Counted from the first letter of the stretch, positions 7,967 through 15,811 are shown. The stretch is DNA of 35,950 bases from Nonomuraea terrae (GCF_004348995.1 NZ_SMKQ01000075.1:1-35950), one strand, 5' to 3'. Notes: generated by a model not told the origin, from the letters alone. Made by a program: numbers and translations.

Positions 7967-8583
7967 CGCTCCAGGACGCGGACGGAGCCCGTCTGCGACA
8001 CCTCCGTGAACGCGCCGGAATCCAGCGCCCGCCGGTAGACCCGGTAGGGCGCCTGGCCGCCGGCGGCGGGGTCGGGGTAGATGTCGTGGAAGACCAGCGC
8101 CCCGCCGGGCATGACGTGGGGCGCCCAGCCCTCGTAGTCGTGGGTGACCGGATCCTCGGAGTGGCCGCCGTCGATGAAGAGCATGGCGAGCGGGGTGCTC
8201 CAGAGGGCGGCGACCCGCTCGGACCGGCCGACGATCGCGATCACCTCCTCCTCCAGCCCTGCCGCGGCGATCGTGGACCGGAACGTCGGCAGCGAGTCCA
8301 TCTTCCCGAACCGGGGGTCGACCAGGGTCGGGTCGTGGTGGGCCCAGCCCGGCTGGATCTCCTCGGAGCCTCGGTGGTGGTCGACCGTGACGACCACGGA
8401 CCCGGCCTGCCGCGCGGCGGCGCCGAGGTAGACGGCCGACTTGCCGCAGTAGGTACCGATCTCGCAGATGGGGCCGAGCTTGCCGTAGTGGCAGGCCGTT
8501 TCGTACAGGGCCAAGCCCTCTTCGTGGGGCATGAACCCTTTGGCGTGCTTGGCCGCGTACAGCAGCTCTGACGGCATCGTCAT
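7948..8583 (-). CDS. Class I SAM-dependent methyltransferase, macrocin O-methyltransferase-like
   Basis: A 211-residue Methyltransf_24-type enzyme. Motif I is CEIGTYCGKSAVYLG, the acidic residue after strand 2 is in VVTVDHHRG, LAMLFIDGGHSEDPVTHDYEGW carries the metal-binding DGxH element, and GGALVFHDI follows. This pattern fits cation-dependent O-methyltransferases acting on sugars or small molecules. ATG 8583 is chosen because a TAGGGT -10 box ends eight bases before it; ATG 8589 would be inside the promoter. It converges on DUF1702 and diverges from the flavoprotein operon. A role with the gmd/GT4 locus is plausible from position and chemistry but not shown. Confidence 0.85.
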   Translation of the reverse strand: MTMPSELLYAAKHAKGFMPHEEGLALYETACHYGKLGPICEIGTYCGKSAVYLGAAARQAGSVVVTVDHHRGSEEIQPGWAHHDPTLVDPRFGKMDSLPTFRSTIAAAGLEEEVIAIVGRSERVAALWSTPLAMLFIDGGHSEDPVTHDYEGWAPHVMPGGALVFHDIYPDPAAGGQAPYRVYRRALDSGAFTEVSQTGSVRVLERVGPGI

Positions 8584-8662
8584 GGGCATGCACCCTAGCC
8601 CAACCGAATAACATTCCAGCGGACTCTTGCCCGGCTGTTCTGCAACCTGTTCTACTTGGCTC
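8584..8662. promoter_or_regulatory. Divergent leaderless promoters of the methyltransferase and the PPOX-ferredoxin-ADH operon
   Basis: Minus strand: TAGGGT (8597-8592), then eight bases to ATG 8583. Plus strand: -35 TTGCCC (8627-8632), an 18-base spacer, -10 TCTACT (8651-8656), six bases to GTG 8663. Between them lies CCGAAT-AAC-ATTCC (8604-8617), matching the motif found twice in the MBL/GST promoter at 21927 and 21945, in a good position for an operator. Confidence 0.55.
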
Positions 8663-9115
8663 GTGAATCAGCGCGCTCGCATCGCGATGTCGGACGACGA
8701 GGTCACCGCCTTCCTGGAAGGGGCACGCAAGCTGCAGCTGGCGACCATCAACGCCGACGGCACCCCGCATCTGGTCACCATGTTCCACGCCCTGGACGAG
8801 GGGCAGGTGGTCTTCTGGACGTACGAGAAGTCGCAGAAGGCCAGGAACCTGGCGCGCGACCCACGGGTGAGCTGCCTGGTCGAGACCGGTGACGAGTACG
8901 CCGAGCTGCGCGGCGTCCTGCTGTACGGCAGAGCCGTGCCCGTGGAGGACCGCGACCGCGTCCTCGGCGTCGGCATGATGATCGCCCGCAGGATGACGCC
9001 CGGCGTGCCCGACGAGCTGCTGCTTCCGTACGTGGAGAAAACCGGTCGCAAGCGGCTCGCGTACGTCGTCGAGCGCGCCAAAGTGGTCTCATGGGATCAC
9101 AGGAGGCTCAAGTGA
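8663..9115 (+). CDS. PPOX-class (flavin split-barrel) oxidoreductase
   Basis: A 150-residue split-barrel flavoprotein of the pyridoxamine-5'-phosphate-oxidase-like fold, the group that includes F420- and FMN-dependent actinobacterial reductases. Visible marks are KLQLATINADGTPHLVTMFHAL (strands 1-2), VVFWTYEKSQKARNLARDPRVSCLVETG (cofactor phosphate region) and ELRGVLLYGRAVPVED. Length fits single-domain members. GTG 8663 is six bases behind TCTACT, so the mRNA is probably leaderless. Its stop overlaps the ferredoxin start in GTGA. F420 versus FMN cannot be settled from sequence by eye. Its place in front of a ferredoxin and an alcohol dehydrogenase suggests one redox route, perhaps reduction or detoxification of a hydrophobic carbonyl or alcohol compound. 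Confidence 0.82.
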   Translation: MNQRARIAMSDDEVTAFLEGARKLQLATINADGTPHLVTMFHALDEGQVVFWTYEKSQKARNLARDPRVSCLVETGDEYAELRGVLLYGRAVPVEDRDRVLGVGMMIARRMTPGVPDELLLPYVEKTGRKRLAYVVERAKVVSWDHRRLK

Positions 9116-9303
9116 AAGTCACAGTGGACGAGCTGGTCTGCGAGGCCAACGCCGTGTGCATGGGGCTCGCCCCCGAGGTGTTCGAGCTGGACGACGACGA
9201 CCGGCTGCACATTCTTCTTCCCGAACCACCCGCCGAGGTGCAGGACCGCGTCCGTCACGCGGTCAGGTCCTGCCCGAAGGCCGCTCTGGCCCTCGAGGAA
9301 TAG
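9112..9303 (+). CDS. [3Fe-4S]-type ferredoxin
   Basis: A 63-residue soluble electron carrier with the short actinobacterial pattern C-x5-C ... C-P: CEANAVCMGLAPEVFELDDD and, near the end, CPKAALALEE. Three cysteines point to a [3Fe-4S] cluster. Such ferredoxins usually feed cytochromes P450, but no P450 lies in the window. The residue in the variable cluster-side position is Asn, one of several seen in this family and thought to tune potential. GTG 9112 overlaps the preceding stop and has a perfect AGGAGG five bases upstream, so it is coupled to the flavoprotein gene. The partner may be that flavoprotein, the dehydrogenase or a P450 elsewhere. Confidence 0.88.
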   Translation: MKVTVDELVCEANAVCMGLAPEVFELDDDDRLHILLPEPPAEVQDRVRHAVRSCPKAALALEE

Positions 9304-9330
9304 TCACCCCAGCCACGAGAGGAACCCCCC

Positions 9331-10419
9331 ATGCGCGCCGCGATCCTGCACGCCGTAGGCAACGACAAGCTCGACATCCGCGACGACGTCACCCTGGCGC
9401 CCGTCGGGCCGGCCGAGGTCCGGGTGCGCATCCGGGCCACCGGCGTCTGCCACTCCGACCTGTCGGCCATGTCGGGGGTGCTGCCGCAGCCCGTGCCGCT
9501 GATTCCCGGCCACGAGGGCGCGGGTGAGGTGGTGGAGGTCGGCGGGCACGTCACCTCGCTGGCTCCGGGCGACCACGTGGTGATCAGCTGGCACCCGGCC
9601 TGCGGCGACTGCGACCTGTGCGTGGGCGGGCAGCCGTACCTGTGCAAGAAGTACCTGGTCGAGTCGTTCACCAAGGGCAACTTCCGCTTCGGCGGCGACG
9701 GGGCGACGGCGTTCGGGATGGCGGGGTGCGGCACCTGGGCCGAGGAGATCGTCGTGCCCGCACCCGCCGCGATCAAGATCGACGACGACGTGCCGTGGGA
9801 GGTCGCTGCTCTGATCGGCTGCGGCGTCACGACCGGCGTGGGCGCGGTGTTCAACACCGCCAAGGTACGTCCGGGCTCCACCGTCGCGGTGATCGGCTGC
9901 GGCGGCGTGGGCCTGTCGGTCATCCAGGGCGCGCGCGTCTCCGGCGCCCGGACGATCCTCGCGATCGACCCGCTGGAGTCGAAGCACGAGCTGGCCAGGA
10001 AGGTCGGCGCCACCCACGCGGCGACGCCCGACGAGGTGCCCGGCGCGCTCCAGGAGCTCACCGGCGGCGCGGGCTTCGACTACGGCTTCGAGGTGGTCGG
10101 CAAGTCCGCCACGATCCAGAGCGCCTGGCAGGTCACCCGGTCGGGCGGCGACGTCATCGTGGTGGGCGCGGGCGCGATGGACGACATGGTGTCGCTGTCG
10201 GCCTTCAGCCTGCTGTTCGAGGGCAAGAGGCTGCTGTCCAGCCTGTACGGCGAGTCCGACGTCCGGCACGACTTCCCGTACTTCGCCAAGCTGCACAAGG
10301 CGGGCCTGCTCGACCTCGAATCCATGATCAGCGCCCGCATCCGCCTCGGCGACCTGAACGACGCGGTCGCGGCGCTGCGCGGCGGCGAGGCGCTCCGTCA
10401 GATCGTGCTGATGGACTGA
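9331..10419 (+). CDS. Zinc-dependent alcohol dehydrogenase (MDR)
   Basis: A 362-residue medium-chain dehydrogenase. Catalytic zinc ligands are C40 (GVCHSD), H61 with E62 (GHEGAGE) and C164; the structural zinc lobe is C91, C94, C97 and C105 (CGDCDLCVGGQPYLC). The Rossmann motif is VIGCGGVG near 187-194, and D213 after strand 2 argues for NAD rather than NADP. The insert around NFRFGGDG resembles the NDMA-dependent (tightly NAD-bound) actinobacterial class. ATG 9331 has GAGAGGAA upstream, 27 bases after the ferredoxin stop. It probably oxidises an alcohol, or reduces an aldehyde, handled together with the flavoprotein and ferredoxin. Substrate unknown. Confidence 0.9.
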   Translation: MRAAILHAVGNDKLDIRDDVTLAPVGPAEVRVRIRATGVCHSDLSAMSGVLPQPVPLIPGHEGAGEVVEVGGHVTSLAPGDHVVISWHPACGDCDLCVGGQPYLCKKYLVESFTKGNFRFGGDGATAFGMAGCGTWAEEIVVPAPAAIKIDDDVPWEVAALIGCGVTTGVGAVFNTAKVRPGSTVAVIGCGGVGLSVIQGARVSGARTILAIDPLESKHELARKVGATHAATPDEVPGALQELTGGAGFDYGFEVVGKSATIQSAWQVTRSGGDVIVVGAGAMDDMVSLSAFSLLFEGKRLLSSLYGESDVRHDFPYFAKLHKAGLLDLESMISARIRLGDLNDAVAALRGGEALRQIVLMD

Positions 10420-10425
10420 CGAGCC

Positions 10426-10464
10426 CCGGCGGTCTCCTCCGCGCCGCACGGAGGGGGCCGCCGG
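10426..10464. terminator. Bidirectional terminator between convergent genes
   Basis: CCGGCGG (10426-10432) pairs with CCGCCGG (10458-10464), and inside it CCTCCG (10436-10441) pairs with CGGAGG (10449-10454). The stem sits between the stops of the alcohol dehydrogenase and the esterase genes, 7 and 5 bases away. No long T-run on either side. Confidence 0.6.
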
Positions 10465-10468
10465 CTTC

Positions 10469-11434
10469 CTACGCGCCGAGCAGGCGGCCGATGGCCTCGA
10501 TCCGGTCGGCGATCATCCGCTCGCCGATGGCCGTGCCCGGGATGGCGTGCGCGACGTGGAAGGCCCCGCTGTAGTGGTGCAGCTCCGTGGGCACCCCGGC
10601 CTGCATGAGCAGGCGCGCGTAGTCGATCCCCTCGTCGCGGGTGGGATCGATCTGGTACGCCACCGTCCAGGCCGGGGGCAGGCCGGCGAGATCCCGCACC
10701 CGGGCACGGGCCGGAGCCGCGTGCACGGGCACGTCCGGGCCGCCCGGCTCCGCGGTCCCCTTGAGGTAGAGACGCCAGCTGTGCACGGAGTTCCTGGCCT
10801 GCCAGATCGGCGTGTCGGGAAGGTCGCGCATCGACGGTGTGCCGAGCCGGTCGTCCACCGTGGGGGCGTCGAGGAACTGGGCGATCAGGCGCGGCCCGCC
10901 GCGGTCGCGGGAGAGCAGGGTCAACGCGGCCGCCAGGCCGCCGCCCGCGCTCTCGCCGAGCACGCCTATCCTGCCGGTGTCGACGCCGAGAGCCGCGCCC
11001 TCGCCGCTGAGCCAGCCGAGCGCCGCGTAGCAGTCCTCAAGGCCCGCTGGGTAGGGGTGCTCGGGAGCCAGCCGGTAGTCCACTGCCACCACGACGACGC
11101 CCGCCCGGTCGGCGATCTGCCGTGCCGGGGTGTCGGTCAGCGCCAGGCTGCCCATGACGTACGCACCGCCGTGCAGGTACAGCAGGGCAGGCAGCGGTTC
11201 CGTGTGGCCGGCGGGCGCGTACACCCGTACGGGCACGTCCGGGGCCTGCGCCGGGCCGGGGACGAGCAGGTCCCGCACCGTCAAGGGGGTACGGGATTCG
11301 TACGCCGCCAGGTGCGCGACGATGTGCCGCTCGCTCTCCCGAGCCGCCGCCAGATCCGTCAGGTCCAGGGGAGGGATGGCGGCGGCGAGGCCGACCAGTT
11401 CAGGGTCAAGGATGATGTCCGTCATGCCGCTCAT
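10469..11434 (-). CDS. Alpha/beta hydrolase, hormone-sensitive-lipase-like esterase
   Basis: A 321-residue family IV (HSL-like) carboxylesterase. The oxyanion motif is LYLHGGAYVMGS, the nucleophile is Ser in GVLGESAGGGLAA, the acid is in QIDPTRDEGIDYA and the histidine in GAFHVAHAIPG. VDYRLAPEHPYPAGLEDCYAAL is the family's usual signature. No signal peptide is visible, so it is probably cytoplasmic and acts on short or medium acyl esters. The ATG at 11434 overlaps the upstream AraC-type stop (ATGA); ATG 11425 is possible. Coupling to an AraC regulator suggests induction by an ester or its product, as in many inducible esterase operons. Confidence 0.9.
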   Translation of the reverse strand: MSGMTDIILDPELVGLAAAIPPLDLTDLAAARESERHIVAHLAAYESRTPLTVRDLLVPGPAQAPDVPVRVYAPAGHTEPLPALLYLHGGAYVMGSLALTDTPARQIADRAGVVVVAVDYRLAPEHPYPAGLEDCYAALGWLSGEGAALGVDTGRIGVLGESAGGGLAAALTLLSRDRGGPRLIAQFLDAPTVDDRLGTPSMRDLPDTPIWQARNSVHSWRLYLKGTAEPGGPDVPVHAAPARARVRDLAGLPPAWTVAYQIDPTRDEGIDYARLLMQAGVPTELHHYSGAFHVAHAIPGTAIGERMIADRIEAIGRLLGA

Positions 11435-12420
11435 TCGACCAGGTCAGCGCCCGGCCCCGGTACGACGATTTGTGCGCTCCCGGACGTCGATTCGTGCGCG
11501 CGACGCTCCCGCCGCCAGCCCGCGGGCGTCATGCCGAACTCCCGCTGGAACGCCCGCTCGAACGTCCGCTGCTCGCACAGCCCCACGGCGGCCCCGATGT
11601 CCGACACCGGGCGCACGTCGTGCCTCGGGTCCGCCAGCATCGCCCGCGCCGCGAGCAGCCGCTGCCGCCTGATGTACGCCCCCGGCGTGGTCCCGATCAC
11701 GGAGAACAGCGTGTGCACGTGCCGGACGGAGACATGGTGCCTGCGGGCCAGTTCGGCCACGGTGAGACGCGGGTCGGCCAGGTGCTCGCGGACATGGGCA
11801 CGCATCAGCCCGAGCATCACCTCACCGGCGCTCCGGTCGGAGGGCGCCATGGGCGTCATGCCGCGCAGGGCCATCGTGAGCAGTTCGACCCCCGCCAGGC
11901 CGGCGTCGTGGCGCTGCTCGGCTGACAGGTCGTCGGCGAGCCGGAACAACTGGCCGACGTACCCCGACAGCAGCCGCAGGCCCGGCGACCGTACGTCCAT
12001 GGCCCGCGCCAGGCCGTCGGTGATCTCGGACGGCCGCAGGGGCAGCAGGTCGCGCGGGAACTGCAACATCAGGCTGCGCACGTCGGACACGGAGTCCATC
12101 TCCCAGGCGCTCCTGGCCTCGTACAGCACGCCGACGCCCGGGCGGAGTTCGGCGGCCCGCCCCTGCTGGAGCAGCCGGCCGGAGCCCGCCAGGTGGACGC
12201 AGAAGAACAGGTCGTCCCGCTCTGCCTTGGCGGCCATGCCCGGTGTCCTGAACGTCCGCAGCGGCGTCATCCGGGCCTGGGAGAGGGAGACGGACATACT
12301 CAGAAGCTGCAGGTCGAGCCTTCCCCGGTAGTCGGGCCGCCGCTCGGCGATGACCGGCATGTAGCTCTGACCGGCCGCCAGCTCCAGTTCCTCCGCGGAC
12401 CGCAGACTCTGGACAAACAC
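11431..12420 (-). CDS. AraC family transcriptional regulator
   Basis: A 329-residue regulator. The N-terminal sensor (about 1-190) is of the AraC_binding_2 kind, with RDDLFFCVHLAGSGRLLQQGR and RPGVGVLYEA. The C-terminal DNA-binding domain (about 215-315) holds LTVAELARRHHVSVRHVHTLF, a linker with RRQRLLAARAMLAD, the second helix-turn-helix DIGAAVGLCEQRTFERAFQREF, and GMTPAGWRRER at its end. The GTG at 12420 lies six bases behind TACTCT, so the mRNA is probably leaderless. It heads a two-gene operon with the esterase (ATGA overlap). A perfect inverted repeat sits just upstream and may be its binding site. Confidence 0.87.
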   Translation of the reverse strand: MFVQSLRSAEELELAAGQSYMPVIAERRPDYRGRLDLQLLSMSVSLSQARMTPLRTFRTPGMAAKAERDDLFFCVHLAGSGRLLQQGRAAELRPGVGVLYEARSAWEMDSVSDVRSLMLQFPRDLLPLRPSEITDGLARAMDVRSPGLRLLSGYVGQLFRLADDLSAEQRHDAGLAGVELLTMALRGMTPMAPSDRSAGEVMLGLMRAHVREHLADPRLTVAELARRHHVSVRHVHTLFSVIGTTPGAYIRRQRLLAARAMLADPRHDVRPVSDIGAAVGLCEQRTFERAFQREFGMTPAGWRRERRAHESTSGSAQIVVPGPGADLVE

Positions 12421-12459
12421 CCCAAAAGAGTACTGAAGGGCCTTTTGTCAGAGCCCTTC
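12421..12459 (-). promoter_or_regulatory. Leaderless promoter and inverted repeat of the AraC-esterase operon
   Basis: On the minus strand TACTCT (12432-12427) is followed by six bases and the GTG start. Just upstream GAAGGGC (12435-12441) and GCCCTTC (12453-12459) form a perfect 7-bp inverted repeat with 11 bases between, in the -35 region. CTGACA (12452-12447) lies inside the repeat but is only 13-14 bases from the -10. An operator for the AraC protein is inferred. Confidence 0.5.
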
Positions 12460-12559
12460 GGTCCACCTTTCCCCACCACGGACGGCGGGAGCACCCTTGC
12501 TCATCGAAACGACCGACGACGCCCAGGCGCTGGTCGGCTCAACGCGCCGGGTGATGGGT

Positions 12560-12601
12560 GACCCGCGCCCCCGGAGCGCGGGAGCGCGGGGCCGGCGGGT
12601 C
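12560..12601 (-). terminator. GC-rich nested hairpin ending the sugar operon
   Basis: GACCCGC (12560-12566) pairs with GCGGGTC (12595-12601), which includes two bases of the isomerase stop codon. Inside, CCCGCGC (12562-12568) can pair with GCGCGGG at 12576-12582 or at 12584-12590, so two folds compete. No T-run follows. The rest of the 12460-12599 gap shows no gene. Confidence 0.45.
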
Positions 12602-13604
12602 AGGTGGTGGAGAAGGCGGCGTCGAAGGCCGTCGTGGGCGGGGTGATGGAGTTGAGCTTGCGGATGTACGCCAACGCCTCCTTGGCCCCGTCGAGCCGGT
12701 CCATGCCCGCGTCCTCCCACTCGATCGAGATCGGGCCTTCGTAGCCGATCGCGTTGAGTGCGCGGAAGCAGTCCTCCCACGGCACGTCGCCCCGGCCGGT
12801 CGAGACGAAGTCCCAGCCGCGGCGCATGTCGGCCCACGGCAGGTGCGACGACAGGCGGCCCTTGCGGCCGTCGCCGACCCGCACCCGGGTGTCCTTGCAG
12901 TCGACGTGGTAGATGCGGTCCTTGAAGTCGAGGATGAACCCGACCGGGTCGATGTCCTGCCACACCATGTGGGACGGGTCCCAGTTGAGGCCGAACGCGG
13001 GCCGGTGGCCGATGGCCTCCAGGGTGCGCACGGTCGTGTGGTAGTCGTAGGCGATCTCGCTCGGGTGCACCTCGTGCGCGAACCGCACGCCGACCTCGTC
13101 GAAGACGTCGAGGATCGGGTTCCAGCGGTCGGCGAAGTCCTGGTAGCCGGCCTCCACCATCGAGGCCGGCACCGGCGGGAACATCGCGACGGTGTGCCAG
13201 ATCGACGAGCCGGTGAACCCGACCACGGTGTCCACGCCCAGCAGCGAGGCGGCCCTGGCGGTGTTCCTCATCTCCTCGGCCGCCGCCTGCCGCACCGACT
13301 CGGGGTCGCCCGAGCCCCAGATGCGGGCGGGCAGGATCGCCTTGTGCCGCTCGTCGATCGGGTGGTCGCAGACCGCCTGCCCGACCAGGTGGTTGGAGAT
13401 CGTCCACACCTTCAGGCCGTGCTTGTCCAGCTGGGCGCGCTTCTGCTCCACGTACGACGGGTCGGAGACGGCCTGCTCGACGTCGAAGTGGTCGCCCGAG
13501 CAGGCGATCTCCAGACCGTCGTAGCCCCACTCGGCGGCCAACCGGCACACCTCCTCGAACGGCAGGTCGGCCCACTGCCCCGTGAACAGCGTGACGGGTC
13601 TCAT
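12600..13604 (-). CDS. Sugar phosphate isomerase/epimerase (TIM-barrel)
   Basis: A 334-residue xylose-isomerase-like TIM-barrel protein (AP endonuclease 2 superfamily). It starts MRPVTLFTGQWADLPFEEVC, with WGYDGLEIACSGDHF as an early strand. Likely metal-binding residues lie in HEVHPSE, LNWDPSHMVW, YHVDCKDTRV and ISIEWED. Homologues isomerise or epimerise free or keto sugars and cyclitols. It is the last gene of the ROK-ABC-dehydrogenase operon, with its ATG directly abutting the upstream stop (TGAATG). It most likely acts on the product of the Gfo/Idh/MocA dehydrogenase; substrate not deducible. Confidence 0.87.
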   Translation of the reverse strand: MRPVTLFTGQWADLPFEEVCRLAAEWGYDGLEIACSGDHFDVEQAVSDPSYVEQKRAQLDKHGLKVWTISNHLVGQAVCDHPIDERHKAILPARIWGSGDPESVRQAAAEEMRNTARAASLLGVDTVVGFTGSSIWHTVAMFPPVPASMVEAGYQDFADRWNPILDVFDEVGVRFAHEVHPSEIAYDYHTTVRTLEAIGHRPAFGLNWDPSHMVWQDIDPVGFILDFKDRIYHVDCKDTRVRVGDGRKGRLSSHLPWADMRRGWDFVSTGRGDVPWEDCFRALNAIGYEGPISIEWEDAGMDRLDGAKEALAYIRKLNSITPPTTAFDAAFSTT

Positions 13605-14756
13605 TCAGTCCTCCACGTTCGTGTAGCGGCTGCCTTCAGCCGCGCTCCGCTCGACCGCCTCCAGCACCCGCTGCACACGCAGCCCGTCGGCGAACGACGG
13701 CGTGGGGTCGGCGCCGGTGGCGACCGCCTCCAGGAAGTCCTTGATCTCGTGAGTGAAGGTGTGCTCGTAGCCGAGGCCGTGGCCGGGCGGCCACCAGGCG
13801 CCGACGTACGGGTGGTCGGGCTCGGTGACGAGGATCCGCTCGAAGCCGCCCCCGCCCTCGCTGAGCCACAACTCGTTCATGGCCTCGAAGTCGAACGCCA
13901 GGCTGCCCAGCGAGCCGTTGATCTCGATGCGCATCGCGTTCTTGCGCCCGCTGGCGAACCGGGTGGCCTCGAACGAGGCCACCCCGCCGCCCGACAGCCG
14001 CCCGATGAACAGGGCGGCGTCGTCGACGGTGACCGTGCCCTTCTCGGCCGACGCGGTGGCGCCGAGCCCGGCCGACTCGGCCGCGAGCGGGCGTTGCTTG
14101 ATGAACGTCTCCGTCAGCGCCGAGACGCCGAGGATCCGCTGCCCGGTGATGAACTGGGCGGCGTCGACGATGTGGGAGCCGATGTCGCCGAGCGCGCCCG
14201 CGCCCGCCTTGTCCTTCTGCAGCCGCCAGACCAGCGGAAAGTCCGGGTCGACGATCCAGTCCTGCAGGTACGCGGCGCGTACGTGCCTGATCTCGCCGAT
14301 CCGGCCCTGCTCGACGTACCGGCGGGCGAGCGCGATCGCGGGCACCCGCCGGTAGTTGAAGGCCACCATGCTCTTGCCCGGCGCCGTGGCGGCCGCCGCC
14401 ACCATGGCCTCGGCCTCGGCGACGGTGTTGGCCAGCGGTTTCTCGCAGATCACGTGTTTGCCGGCCTCGAGCGCGGCGACGGCGATCTCCGCGTGGGAGT
14501 CACCCGGCGTGCAGATGTCGACGATCTGCACGTCGTCGCGCTTGACCAGCTCTCTCCAGTCGGTCTCGGCGGCAGCCCAGCCGAGCTGTGCCGCGGCAGC
14601 TTCCGTGCGCTCCTTCGACCTGCCCGCGATCGCGGCCATCCGCGGGCTCAGCGGGAGGTCGAAGAAGGCGCTGACGCTGCGCCAGGCCTGGGAGTGGACG
14701 CGGCCCATGAAGGCGTAGCCCACCATTCCCACGCCGATGGTGGTCTTGTCTGACAT
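13605..14756 (-). CDS. Gfo/Idh/MocA family oxidoreductase
   Basis: A 383-residue NAD(P)-dependent sugar or cyclitol dehydrogenase. The N-terminal Rossmann domain has TIGVGMVGYAFMG, then DIVDICTPGDSHAEIA-like spacing and HVICEKPLANTVAEAEAM, where EKP holds the catalytic lysine. The C-terminal alpha/beta domain carries ALGDIGSHIVDAAQFITG, whose Asp and His fit the family's catalytic pair. The ATG follows a G-run and lies 11 bases after the binding-protein stop. In an operon with a sugar ABC importer it probably oxidises the imported sugar at one carbon, perhaps to a 3-keto form or an inosose, before the isomerase. The exact sugar is inferred only by class. Confidence 0.9.
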   Translation of the reverse strand: MSDKTTIGVGMVGYAFMGRVHSQAWRSVSAFFDLPLSPRMAAIAGRSKERTEAAAAQLGWAAAETDWRELVKRDDVQIVDICTPGDSHAEIAVAALEAGKHVICEKPLANTVAEAEAMVAAAATAPGKSMVAFNYRRVPAIALARRYVEQGRIGEIRHVRAAYLQDWIVDPDFPLVWRLQKDKAGAGALGDIGSHIVDAAQFITGQRILGVSALTETFIKQRPLAAESAGLGATASAEKGTVTVDDAALFIGRLSGGGVASFEATRFASGRKNAMRIEINGSLGSLAFDFEAMNELWLSEGGGGFERILVTEPDHPYVGAWWPPGHGLGYEHTFTHEIKDFLEAVATGADPTPSFADGLRVQRVLEAVERSAAEGSRYTNVED

Positions 14757-14767
14757 GCAACCCCCGA

Positions 14768-15811
14768 TCAGGATTCGAAGCCGAGTGACAGGTAGTTCGC
14801 GACGTTCTCCCGGGTGATGGTCTCCGACGCGAGCGTGATCGACTGCGGAACCTGCCTCTCGACCAGATCACTCATGCCCTTCCCCTGTGCTATCAGACGG
14901 GCGAGCTTGATCGCCGAGGAGGCCATGGTCGGGCTGTAGGTCACCGTCGCCTGGAGCACGGAGTTGCCGGACTGGATCTCGCGCATCGCGTTCGCCGAGC
15001 CGGCGCCGCCGACCATGATGAACTCGTTGCGGCTGGCCTCGTTGATCGCGGCGAGCACGCCGACGCCCTGGTCGTCGTCGTGGTTCCAGAGCGCGTCGAT
15101 CTTGCTGTGCGCCTGGAGCAGCGATGCGGCCACCTCGTTGCCGGTCTCGACGGTGAACTGGGCGTCCTGCTTGGCGGTGACGGTGAAGTTGTACTCCTTG
15201 AGCGCGTCCTCGAAGCCCTGGCTGCGCTCCTGGGTCAGCGGGAGCGTGGCGATGCCCTGGATCTCGACGATCACGGGGTTGGAGACGTTCTTGGACTGCA
15301 GCTGCTTGCCGATGAAGTGGCCGGCGGCCACGCCCATGCCGTAGTTGTCGCCGCCGACCCACGTGCGGTAGGCGAGCTTGTCGGGGAAGACGCGGTCGAG
15401 GTTGATGACCGGGATGCCGGCCTCGGTGGCCTGCAGCGCGACCTGGTTGAGCTGCTGGCCGTCGTTGGGCAGGATCACCAGCGCGTTCACCTTGGCCGCG
15501 ATGAGCGACTCGACCGCGGAGATCTGCTGGTTGATGTCGTTCGTCGGCTCCACGGGCCGGAACTCGACGTCCGAGTACTGCTCGGCGGTCGCCTGGGCGT
15601 TCTTGGCGATCGCGGCGATCCAGCCGTGGTCGGCGGCCGGGGCCGAGAAGCCGATCACCACCCGATCGCCCGGCTGGTCGTTGCCGCCCGTGGCGGCGGG
15701 GGCGGGGGCCGCGCTGGTGGGCGCGGCCGCGGGCTCGTTGCTGGTGCAGCCCGTCGCTAAGAGGGCTGCTCCGCCGACAAGGAAGCCACGGCGTGCGACG
15801 TTCTCGCTCAT
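14768..15811 (-). CDS. Sugar ABC transporter substrate-binding lipoprotein (RbsB-like)
   Basis: A 347-residue periplasmic-binding-protein type 1 (Peripla_BP_4) with an export signal: RRGFL near residues 7-11 resembles the twin-arginine motif, and LLATGC gives a lipobox with C22. A Pro/Ala/Thr-rich tether (about 24-46) follows. The binding domain shows VVIGFSAPAADHGWIAAI, VNALVILPNDGQQLNQVA, GIPVINLDRVF and ALWNHDDDQGVGVLAAI, typical of ribose, xylose or inositol binding proteins. The protein should be lipid-anchored outside the membrane and hand sugar to the permease. The ATG overlaps the permease stop (ATGA) and has GGAGAG upstream. Confidence 0.92.
   Translation of the reverse strand: MSENVARRGFLVGGAALLATGCTSNEPAAAPTSAAPAPAATGGNDQPGDRVVIGFSAPAADHGWIAAIAKNAQATAEQYSDVEFRPVEPTNDINQQISAVESLIAAKVNALVILPNDGQQLNQVALQATEAGIPVINLDRVFPDKLAYRTWVGGDNYGMGVAAGHFIGKQLQSKNVSNPVIVEIQGIATLPLTQERSQGFEDALKEYNFTVTAKQDAQFTVETGNEVAASLLQAHSKIDALWNHDDDQGVGVLAAINEASRNEFIMVGGAGSANAMREIQSGNSVLQATVTYSPTMASSAIKLARLIAQGKGMSDLVERQVPQSITLASETITRENVANYLSLGFES

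Noticed and set aside
12558..14753. A 731-residue plus-strand frame across the isomerase and dehydrogenase genes
   Set aside because: Shadow of two well-recognised minus-strand genes; no domain or SD.
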